DNA from: Candidatus Iainarchaeum sp.
Lineage (GTDB): Archaea; Iainarchaeota; Iainarchaeia; Iainarchaeales; GCA-2688035
Direction of reading: 5' to 3'
DNA length: 5,335 nt
Assembly (NCBI GenBank): GCA_017608725.1
Contig: JAFCFG010000080.1
Coordinates: forward strand, 1-5,335
Shown: one piece after another, positions 1 through 4,969 of the stretch
Layout of the letters: the number at the start of each line of letters is the position of its first letter
How positions within the stretch are numbered: the stretch's first letter is position 1
The notes under the pieces: generated by a model
Database searches by the model: none
What the model saw: only the letters and a program-made list of their open reading frames with translations
Told to the model about the DNA's origin: nothing
Program-made: the position numbers and the translations under genes

Positions 1-379
1 CTGCTGAATCAAAAGAGCCATACTCTGCAGAGGGTATGTTGTATTGCTTCAACAAGTTCCTGCAAAAGGTCTTGCTTCCCTCCAATATTGCTGACTTTTT
101 GCCAGGGCCAAAAATCAAAAGGCCCTTTTCTTGGAAGAAATCAACAATGCCGTTTACAAGCGGGTCCTCCGGTCCAACAACTGTAAAGCCAATTTTTTCT
201 CTCCCAGCAAAATCCGCCAGCTTTTCAAAATCGTTCACATCAATATCAACGTTCTTTCCAACCAAGGCTGAGCCAGCATTTCCCGGAGCAATGAAAACAG
301 TTTCAACCCCTTTGCTCTGGGCAATCTTCCAGGCAATTGTGTGCTCTCTGCCGCCCTTTCCAACTACCAAAACCTTCAT
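1..379 (-). CDS. purD: Phosphoribosylamine-glycine ligase (GAR synthetase), N-terminal part, cut by the window edge
   Basis: PurD joins 5-phosphoribosylamine and glycine with ATP hydrolysis to give glycinamide ribonucleotide, the second step of de novo purine synthesis, in the cytoplasm. The frame is open from an ATG (complement of 377-379) to the left edge, giving 126 codons of a family usually about 420-440 residues long. The N-terminal domain is clear: MKVLVVGKGGREH at residues 1-13 (family GxGGREH loop), IAPGNAG at 30-36, and VVGPEDPLVNGIVD at 67-80. Next come FGPGKKSAILEGSK at 90-103 and IPSAEY at 115-120, which lead into the ATP-grasp domain. No frameshift or internal stop is seen in the visible part. 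The gene is divergent from the HAD gene across 62 nt. No good Shine-Dalgarno sequence precedes the ATG; the AT-rich box at 413-424 lies about 38 nt upstream and could give a roughly 12-nt leader. The identification is very secure from motif order; the C-terminal half cannot be assessed. Confidence 0.96.
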   Translation of the reverse strand, partial: MKVLVVGKGGREHTIAWKIAQSKGVETVFIAPGNAGSALVGKNVDIDVNDFEKLADFAGREKIGFTVVGPEDPLVNGIVDFFQEKGLLIFGPGKKSAILEGSKTFCRNLLKQYNIPSAEYGSFDSA

Positions 380-412
380 TTAAACCCAACAGCATTAAAG
401 AGCCAGAACTTC

Positions 413-424
413 TTTTAATATTTA
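413..424 (+). promoter_or_regulatory. TATA-like box of the divergent purD/HAD intergenic region
   Basis: The AT-rich run ttttaatattta is centred about 25 nt before the HAD ATG at 442. That is the spacing expected of an archaeal TATA box driving a leaderless transcript, and no Shine-Dalgarno sequence stands before that ATG. The box is nearly symmetrical, so it could also serve purD on the other strand, with its centre about 38 nt from that ATG. The assignment is inferred from position and composition only. Confidence 0.45.
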
Positions 425-441
425 CCATTGTTCAATCTTGT

Positions 442-1092
442 ATGAAGGCAGTTGTACTGGATTTCGATGGCATAATTGCGGATACCTTGCAGATAAACTT
501 CGAGGTAAAAAAAGCAGCGTTTGTCAGAGAGGGCATAGAATTAAGCCTGCAAGAATTTATTGACATCTGGGTTTCCCCTGAACCAGGAAAGGAGGGAACC
601 CCCTACTTTATTAAATTGAAAAAACTTGAAATTGACCCAAAAAAAAGTTTGAAAGCCCAGAGGGAAAAGTTAACAAAACTATTCAAAGAGAGGGCAAAGC
701 CAAAGCCCGGTGCCCTCAATCTAATAAAGCTTTTGAAGGAAAGCGGCCTGCCGCTTGGCATTGTAACCTCAAACTATAAGCCAAGCGTGGAAGAGTTCTT
801 GCGCAAATTTGGAATTGCCAAAGACTTTGAATTTGTTATCGGTTTCGCTGACTGCAATAGAAGAAAGCCATTTCCAGACCCGTACTTTTTGGCTGCCAAA
901 AAATTCGGCGTAAGCCCAAAGGAAATCCTTGTAATAGAGGACGCTGATACAGGCGTTGACAGCGCAAAGGAAGCAGGCTGCAAAGTGATTGCAATTCCCA
1001 ACAGCTTTACTGAAAAAGGGAATTTTTCAAAAGCAGACCTTATTCTGAAAAGTTTGGAGAAAATTGATGAAAAAGTTCTCAGCCAATTTTAA
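442..1092 (+). CDS. HAD-superfamily hydrolase, subfamily IA (phosphatase or phosphoglucomutase-like), substrate unknown
   Basis: This 216-residue protein has all four HAD motifs in order. Motif I is DFDGIIADT at residues 7-15, with Asp7 as the expected nucleophile and Asp9 as the acid/base. Motif II is in IVTSN (107-111). Motif III is Lys142 in RRKPFPDPY. Motif IV is the acidic pair Glu166-Asp167 in VIEDADTGVDSAKEAG. Residues about 15-85 would form a helical C1 cap, giving the layout of the beta-phosphoglucomutase/phosphoglycolate phosphatase/GS-like IA group. The length is normal for that group, and the protein should be a cytoplasmic, Mg-dependent phosphohydrolase. I cannot name the substrate; nearness to purine genes is weak evidence for a nucleotide or sugar-phosphate substrate. 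ATG 442 was chosen because motif I begins six residues later. The frame stays open upstream to 337, but that stretch is antisense to purD. The gene converges on the cyclo-ligase gene, with 38 nt between the stop codons. Confidence 0.9.
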   Translation: MKAVVLDFDGIIADTLQINFEVKKAAFVREGIELSLQEFIDIWVSPEPGKEGTPYFIKLKKLEIDPKKSLKAQREKLTKLFKERAKPKPGALNLIKLLKESGLPLGIVTSNYKPSVEEFLRKFGIAKDFEFVIGFADCNRRKPFPDPYFLAAKKFGVSPKEILVIEDADTGVDSAKEAGCKVIAIPNSFTEKGNFSKADLILKSLEKIDEKVLSQF

Positions 1093-1146
1093 TTTTCTGA
1101 AAAGCCCTGAGAAAGTAAACGGGAAGGTTCTCAGCCAATTCTAATT
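1075..1146. repeat. 20-bp direct repeat with inverted 7-mer at the convergent gene ends
   Basis: Copies at 1075-1094 and 1127-1146 read gttctcagccaatt(t/c)taatt and differ at one base in 20. The first copy encodes the last residues and stop of the HAD gene; the second holds the stop and last codons of the cyclo-ligase on the other strand. Each copy contains ttctcag (1076-1082 and 1128-1134), and its exact reverse complement ctgagaa lies between them at 1107-1113. The middle 7-mer could therefore pair with either flank, making alternative hairpins between two converging transcripts. A termination role is possible but not shown; a local duplication is an equally simple origin. Confidence 0.75.
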
Positions 1147-1697
1147 ATTTCCCTGTCTGTTACAACAATATTCATCTTTACATCATGGCTTTCGGCTGTA
1201 AGCCTTTCAACAAGGTTTTCTTCAAAACAAAAACCAACCAAAGAAATCCTCCTGCTGATTTTTCTCAAAAGCTTGTCGTAGAACCCAAAACCAGTTCCGA
1301 TTCTGTAACCCTCCCTGTCAAAAACAACGCCTGGAACAACTATTAGGCCAAGCCCTTTTGCCTCAACAGGCCTAATTTTATCCCTCTTTGGCTCAATCAA
1401 ACCGGTTCCCTTCTGCTCTAAATCAGGCCAGCCCTTGATTTCGCTTAACAACAGCTCCCTTTTCTTAAATTCAGTTACCGGAACAATTACTCTCTTGCCC
1501 TGCTGCAAAAGCTTTTCAATAAGCCCTTTTGTTTGAACCTCGTTCTTTACTCCAACATACAACATAATGGTTTTTGCTTCCTTTAGCAAAGGCAATTGGA
1601 GAAACGAATCGGCTATTTTCCTGCTCTTTTTTTCAACCTCTTCCCTGGTCAAACTATTCCTCAGGGCAAGGTGCTGCATCCTCAACAATTGCTTCAT
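1131..1697 (-). CDS. 5-formyltetrahydrofolate cyclo-ligase (5,10-methenyl-THF synthetase family)
   Basis: This family uses ATP to convert 5-formyl-THF (folinate) irreversibly to 5,10-methenyl-THF, returning a dead-end folate to the one-carbon pool that can supply formyl groups for purine synthesis. The 188-residue product has the family layout. It starts with a basic helix beginning MKQLLRMQ, followed by IMLYVGVKNEVQT (44-56), GKRVIVPV (67-74) and the glycine-rich nucleotide-binding segment PGVVFDREGYRIGTGFGFYD (122-141). HDVKMNIVVTD (171-181) lies near the C-terminus. In the glycine-rich loop many relatives have a small or basic residue where this protein has Phe137; the rest of the loop is intact. 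ATG at 1697 is preferred over an in-frame TTG at 1733. Family members start with this MKxxLR helix, and an AT-rich box at 1721-1730 sits at promoter distance from 1697 but would fall inside the longer form. The stop is TGA (complement of 1131-1133). In some archaea, distant members of the fold have uncertain function, so the exact reaction is inferred. Confidence 0.9.
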   Translation of the reverse strand: MKQLLRMQHLALRNSLTREEVEKKSRKIADSFLQLPLLKEAKTIMLYVGVKNEVQTKGLIEKLLQQGKRVIVPVTEFKKRELLLSEIKGWPDLEQKGTGLIEPKRDKIRPVEAKGLGLIVVPGVVFDREGYRIGTGFGFYDKLLRKISRRISLVGFCFEENLVERLTAESHDVKMNIVVTDREIIRIG

Positions 1698-1720
1698 AGT
1701 AAAGAAGCAAACAGGAATTG

Positions 1721-1730
1721 AATTAAAAAA
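1721..1730 (-). promoter_or_regulatory. TATA-like box for the cyclo-ligase gene
   Basis: On the minus strand the run ttttttaatt is centred about 28 nt before the ATG at 1697, and no Shine-Dalgarno-like sequence lies between. This fits an archaeal promoter giving a leaderless or nearly leaderless mRNA. It also argues for the ATG start at 1697 rather than the TTG at 1733. Inferred from spacing and composition. Confidence 0.45.
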
Positions 1731-1761
1731 CAATTCCCCTTGGAAAAAATCTGCAAATGGA

Positions 1762-1783
1762 CTTAAAAAAATTAAATAAAAAA
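1762..1783 (-). terminator. Poly-T tract, possible archaeal-type terminator for the candidate small RNA
   Basis: On the minus strand this reads as six T, a short AT spacer, then seven more T, directly after the 3' arm of the 9-bp stem at 1780-1788. Archaeal RNA polymerase can terminate at T-rich tracts, and a stem followed by T runs would also fit a bacterial intrinsic terminator. On the plus strand it is only a poly-A tract, so the signal is directional. Confidence 0.35.
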
Positions 1784-1857
1784 CCCTTCATTGGCTTAGC
1801 CTCTGGCTGTTTTTCGCCCACTTTGCAAAGCTAAGGTCCCCTCAAAAAAAGGGTTTT
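1780..1857 (-). ncRNA. Candidate structured small RNA, family not recognised
   Basis: On the minus strand, aaaaccctt (from 1857) pairs perfectly with aagggtttt (ending 1780), closing a 78-nt region. Inside, 1835-1827 pairs with 1795-1803 over nine base pairs, two of them G-U. The plus-strand version keeps only six contiguous pairs because the wobbles become A-C, so the minus strand is favoured. A small GGC/GCC hairpin (1818-1816 with 1807-1805) with an A-rich loop caps the fold. The TATA-like tttaaaag at 1884-1877 is about 25 nt upstream of the 5' arm, and a poly-T tract follows the 3' arm. Promoter, folded body and terminator together suggest an independent transcript. A competing hairpin (CCCUU/GAGGG near the 5' end) and the AT-rich stem ends weaken the case. 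I matched it to no tRNA, riboswitch, C/D or H/ACA pattern. It could instead be a regulatory leader or chance pairing. Confidence 0.33.
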
Positions 1858-1876
1858 GCAAACAGGATGTCGAATA

Positions 1877-1884
1877 CTTTTAAA
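1877..1884. promoter_or_regulatory. TATA-like box readable on both strands
   Basis: The sequence is cttttaaa on plus and tttaaaag on minus. On minus it lies about 25 nt before the 5' arm of the candidate small RNA at 1857. On plus it lies about 20 nt before an ATG at 1901 and 29 nt before an ATG at 1910, and could also start a long purSL leader. This is the best TATA match in the intergenic region; its direction of use is unresolved. Confidence 0.4.
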
Positions 1885-1900
1885 CTTAATGCCTCAAATT

Positions 1901-1972
1901 ATGCTTCAAATGCAGAGATATTCAACAGCCTTCAAAGCAAAAGGCTTAATTAAAAAACATTTCTTAATTTGA
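1901..1972 (+). CDS. Possible small ORF (23 codons) upstream of purSL, doubtful
   Basis: An ATG at 1901 opens 23 codons (MLQMQRYSTAFKAKGLIKKH, then FLI) ending at TGA 1970-1972; a second ATG at 1910 would give 20 residues. The peptide is basic and has no recognised motif. The TATA-like box at 1877-1884 is 20-29 nt upstream, so a leaderless start at 1910 is possible. The ORF ends 42 nt before the purSL start, so it could act as an upstream ORF or leader peptide, or be a chance frame. No Shine-Dalgarno sequence is seen, and conservation is unknown. Confidence 0.15.
   Translation: MLQMQRYSTAFKAKGLIKKHFLI
1961..1972 (+). promoter_or_regulatory. Possible TATA-like box for purSL
   Basis: The run ttcttaattt lies about 48 nt before the GTG start of purSL and would place transcription near 1992, giving a short leader of about 20-25 nt. 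Alternatives are ttaattaa at 1946-1953 or the stronger box at 1877-1884, which would give a leader of about 110 nt. Another AT run at 1990-1997 is too close to the start. The choice among them is uncertain. Confidence 0.2.
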
Positions 1973-2014
1973 ATCTTCCATCAGTTGGGCTTTATTTGAC
2001 GCGAGTGGTTATTA

Positions 2015-4969
2015 GTGAAGACTAGAATTGAGGTCTATTCAAAGCTAGTTGATGCTAGAGCTGAAACCAAGCTGCGCAAAATCCACAGGGCAGGCTTTGA
2101 ACAGGTCACAGCTCTTAGGCTAGTGGACGTTTACACAATCAGCTCACCCAAACTGCAGGGAAAGGACCTCCGAAAATGCGCCGAACTCCTGTCCAACCCA
2201 GTAACCCAAAGCTACAGCATTGGAAAGCCTTTGGCAGGCGAGTTCAGCTATGCAATTGAAATCGGCTTCCTCCCCGGGGTAACAGACAACGTTGGCCACA
2301 CAGCAAGGGAAACCATCCAGGACTTCTTCAAAGAAAAGGCAAAGGGAACAGAGGTTTTCAGCAGCCAGCTGCTATTGCTGCAAGGCAAGCTTAACTACAA
2401 CGATGCGGAAAAAATCGCAAACACTTTTGCAAACCCCTTAATTGAAAGAATTCACATAAAGAGCAAAGAGCAATTTGCAGAAGACAATGGCATGGATGTA
2501 ATAATCCCGGAAGTAAAACTGCACCAAAAGCAGGAAGCCAAGACTGTTGATTTAAATGTAAGTGAAGAAGAGCTGATTGAAATCGGAAAGCACGGGATTG
2601 CAAATGAGGATGGAAGCAGGCGGGGCCCACTGGCACTTGACTTGGAAAACATGCTTACAATTCGAAAATACTTCAATTCACTGAAAAGAAAGCCAACTGA
2701 CATTGAACTTGAATCATTGGCCCAAACATGGAGCGAACACTGCAAGCATACTATCTTTGCAGGAGAGCTTGACGAAATAAAAGGCGGCCTCTTCAAGGAA
2801 AGGATCAAAAAGGCAACAAAGTTGGCCAGAGAAAAACTTGGCAGTAAAGACAGGGCAGTATCTGTTTTTGTTGACAACAGCGGGGGCATTATATTTGACG
2901 AAAAGTACTTGGTTTCGGATAAGGTTGAGACCCACAACAGCCCAAGTGCCCTGGACCCGTTTGGCGGATCAATCACCGGAATAGTCGGCGTCAACAGGGA
3001 TGCTATTGGGTTTGGCCTGGGAGCCAAACCAGCAATAAACAGGTATGGCTACTGCTTTGCAGACCCAAAAGATACAAGGCTGCTCTACAGAGCCAAGAAT
3101 AAACAGAATCAAATGCTCTCCCCAAAAAGAATAATGCTTGGTGTTATTGAAGGAGTAAACGTCGGAGGCAATTGCAGCGGGATTCCCACACCCCAGGGAT
3201 TTATGTACTTTGACCCAAGATACAAAGGAAAACCGCTTGTCTTTGTTGGGACAATTGGGCTTATTCCAAGAAAAAGCAAGGGCAGGAATGCAACAGAGAA
3301 AAGGGCACAACCTGGAGACGCAATTCTAATGGTTGGAAACAAGGTTGGCCTTGACGGAATCCATGGGGCAACCTTTTCAAGCGAAGCCCTTTCTTCTGGA
3401 AGCCCTGCAACAGCTGTTCAAATAGGCGACCCAATAACACAGAAAAAAATGAGCGATGCAATAGTAAAGGAAGCAAGAGACCTTGGGCTTTACAACAGCA
3501 TAACAGACAACGGCGCAGGTGGCCTAAGCTGCTCTGTCGCGGAAATGGCAAAAGAGTGCAATGGCTGCACTGTTGAATTGGAAAAGGTCCCGCTGAAGTA
3601 TCCCGGAATGCAGCCCTGGCAAATCTGGGTGAGTGAAAGCCAGGAAAGGATGACGCTTGCAATCCCGAAAAAGAATGTTCAGAAATTCATTGACCTAATG
3701 AACAGCAGGGGCGTAGAGGCAACTGTTGTCGGCGAATTCAATGACTCAGGAAAATGCATTGTAAAATACGGGGGAAAGAAGATAATGGACCTTGACCTGC
3801 AATTCCTGCACGAGGGCTTAAACAAAAAGAAGCTAAAAACAAGGGAAGTTAAAGCAGAGTATCCTGAACCTGATTTTCCTGAGCCATCTGATTACGACAC
3901 TGCCCTGCAAAATATGCTAAGCAGGCTGAACATTTGCAGTAAGGAATTTGTTTCAACGCAGTATGACCACGAGGTGCAAGGCGGTTCTGTTCTAAAACCA
4001 TTGCAGGGCAAAGGCAGGGTCAACAGCGAAGCAAGCGCTGTAAGGCCAGTTCTCTCAAGCCGAAAATGCGTTGCTGTTTCACAAGCGCTTTATCCAAAGT
4101 ACGGGGATATTTCCGCTTATCATATGGCCAGTTGTGCAATTGATAGTGCAATCAAAAACCTTATTGCAGTTGGAACAAGGCTAGAGGACATCGTTCTGCT
4201 GGATAACTTCTGCTGGTGCAGCAGCAATGAAGAAGAAAGGCTTTGGCAGTTGAAGCAGGCAGTGCAGGCCTGCTTTGATTACGCTGTTGCATTTGCAACG
4301 CCTTTTATCTCTGGAAAGGACAGCATGTTCAATGATTTCAAGGGCTTTGATGAAAACAGCAATCCAATAAAAATCAGCATTCCGCCTACCCTCTTGATTA
4401 GTTCCCTTGGAATAATGCTTGATGCAGAGAAAGCTGTTTCAATGGACGCAAAAATAGCAGGAGATTTGCTCTATGTCCTAGGGGAAACAAAGAATGAGCT
4501 GGGTGCAAGCGAGTACTTTGAGGAAAGGGGGTTTATTGGAAACAAAGTTCCAGAGGTAAATGCTGAAAAGGCAATCAAACTGTACACTGCACTAAGCAGG
4601 GCAATTGAACAAGAGCTTGTTGCATCAGCCCAGCCGGTTGGGCTGGGCGGCCTTGCTGTTGCGATTGCAAAGAAGTGCATTGCAGGAATGCTTGGAGCCA
4701 AAATAGAGCTGAAAAAAGTGCCCAGGGCAAATGATGTGAAAAGAAATGATTATTTGCTTTTTAGTGAAACCCAAAGCAGGTTTGTTGTTACAGTTGCAAA
4801 GGAGAACAAGGAAAAGTTTGAACTGGCAATGAAGGGAAATGCCATTGCCTGCATTGGGGAAATCGTTGAAGGCAATCTTGAAATAATTGGCTTGAATGGA
4901 GAAAAGATAATTGATTCGCCTCTTCCTGTGCTTGAAGAAGCCTACAAAAAAACGCTGAGGGGCTATTGA
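2015..4969 (+). CDS. purL: Phosphoribosylformylglycinamidine (FGAM) synthase, fused PurS-PurL form
   Basis: This is the synthetase of purine step four: FGAR + ATP + glutamine-derived ammonia gives FGAM. The 984-residue length lies between small PurL (about 720-750) and the large single-chain enzyme (about 1300), because an extra N-terminal region precedes the core. Residues 1-70 and 77-165 look like two PurS units, each ending in a similar strand (LLSNPVTQSYSI; FANPLIERIHI), so the PurS dimer appears built in. The PurL core follows: WSEHCKH (239-245), KVETHNSPSALDPFGG (303-318), GGNCSGIPTPQG (384-395), GIHGATFSS (448-456), NGAGGLSCSVAEM (499-511), QYDHEVQGG (649-657) and SGKDSM (766-771). The last AIRS-like domain reads SAQPVGLGGL (871-880), where PurL halves often read HDxSDGGL. 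The start is GTG 2015; an in-frame TGA at 1997-1999 rules out an earlier start, and the PurS strand begins at once. No glutaminase domain is present; purQ follows with a one-base overlap. 'purSL' would describe it better. Confidence 0.95.
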   Translation: MKTRIEVYSKLVDARAETKLRKIHRAGFEQVTALRLVDVYTISSPKLQGKDLRKCAELLSNPVTQSYSIGKPLAGEFSYAIEIGFLPGVTDNVGHTARETIQDFFKEKAKGTEVFSSQLLLLQGKLNYNDAEKIANTFANPLIERIHIKSKEQFAEDNGMDVIIPEVKLHQKQEAKTVDLNVSEEELIEIGKHGIANEDGSRRGPLALDLENMLTIRKYFNSLKRKPTDIELESLAQTWSEHCKHTIFAGELDEIKGGLFKERIKKATKLAREKLGSKDRAVSVFVDNSGGIIFDEKYLVSDKVETHNSPSALDPFGGSITGIVGVNRDAIGFGLGAKPAINRYGYCFADPKDTRLLYRAKNKQNQMLSPKRIMLGVIEGVNVGGNCSGIPTPQGFMYFDPRYKGKPLVFVGTIGLIPRKSKGRNATEKRAQPGDAILMVGNKVGLDGIHGATFSSEALSSGSPATAVQIGDPITQKKMSDAIVKEARDLGLYNSITDNGAGGLSCSVAEMAKECNGCTVELEKVPLKYPGMQPWQIWVSESQERMTLAIPKKNVQKFIDLMNSRGVEATVVGEFNDSGKCIVKYGGKKIMDLDLQFLHEGLNKKKLKTREVKAEYPEPDFPEPSDYDTALQNMLSRLNICSKEFVSTQYDHEVQGGSVLKPLQGKGRVNSEASAVRPVLSSRKCVAVSQALYPKYGDISAYHMASCAIDSAIKNLIAVGTRLEDIVLLDNFCWCSSNEEERLWQLKQAVQACFDYAVAFATPFISGKDSMFNDFKGFDENSNPIKISIPPTLLISSLGIMLDAEKAVSMDAKIAGDLLYVLGETKNELGASEYFEERGFIGNKVPEVNAEKAIKLYTALSRAIEQELVASAQPVGLGGLAVAIAKKCIAGMLGAKIELKKVPRANDVKRNDYLLFSETQSRFVVTVAKENKEKFELAMKGNAIACIGEIVEGNLEIIGLNGEKIIDSPLPVLEEAYKKTLRGY
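4628..4648 (+). repeat. GC-rich 8-bp inverted repeat inside purSL
   Basis: The arms gcccagcc (4628-4635) and ggctgggc (4641-4648) are perfect reverse complements around a 5-nt loop, ggttg. This is a strong hairpin for a gene of moderate GC content. It encodes residues 872-878, exactly where the second-half nucleotide-site motif departs from the PurL norm. Whether it acts in the mRNA or merely reflects the codons is unknown. Confidence 0.6.
4957..4960 (+). promoter_or_regulatory. Shine-Dalgarno-like GAGG for purQ
   Basis: GAGG, continued by GG, ends 8 nt before the purQ ATG at 4969 and lies inside the last codons of purSL. It supports the ATG in the ATGA overlap as the purQ start and contrasts with the leaderless-looking first genes of the window. 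Confidence 0.5.

Larger units (their letters stand above)
1698..2014. other. Divergent intergenic region (317 nt) between cyclo-ligase and purSL
   Basis: This is the only long stretch without a conventional gene. From left to right it holds the cyclo-ligase promoter, a poly-T exit for minus-strand transcription (1762-1783), and a 78-nt region closed by a 9-bp inverted repeat (1780-1857). Beyond that lie a TATA-like box at 1877-1884 readable on both strands, a 23-codon plus-strand ORF (1901-1972), and AT-rich leader sequence before purSL. Two copies of the palindrome tttgcaaa occur at 1822-1829 and 1855-1862, 33 bp apart. I found no tRNA signature such as a GGTTCRA-type T-arm in either strand. 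Confidence 0.7.

Noticed and set aside
36..383. Plus-strand open frame of 115 codons at the left end
   Set aside because: It is antisense to purD, whose motifs are unmistakable, and its translation resembles no protein family.
337..441. Extended start of the HAD protein at 337
   Set aside because: The extra 35 residues overlap purD antisense and the intergenic TATA-like box. HAD motif I normally lies near the N-terminus, which fits ATG 442.
1698..1733. Longer cyclo-ligase form from TTG 1733
   Set aside because: The extra 12 residues do not fit the family, and the extension would contain the likely promoter.
1567..1779. 70-codon plus-strand open frame over the cyclo-ligase start
   Set aside because: Most of it is antisense to the cyclo-ligase N-terminus, and the rest is low-complexity intergenic AT sequence.
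1780..1860. tRNA or known riboswitch in the purSL upstream region
   Set aside because: There is no T-arm consensus, anticodon arm geometry or CCA-adjacent acceptor stem, and no match to the purine, THF, fluoride or SAM riboswitch cores that I know.
2391..3662. Several minus-strand open frames of 73-191 codons inside purSL
   Set aside because: They are mirror frames of a strongly coding plus strand. Their translations are low-complexity Ser/Phe/Pro/Leu-rich and lack family motifs or promoters.
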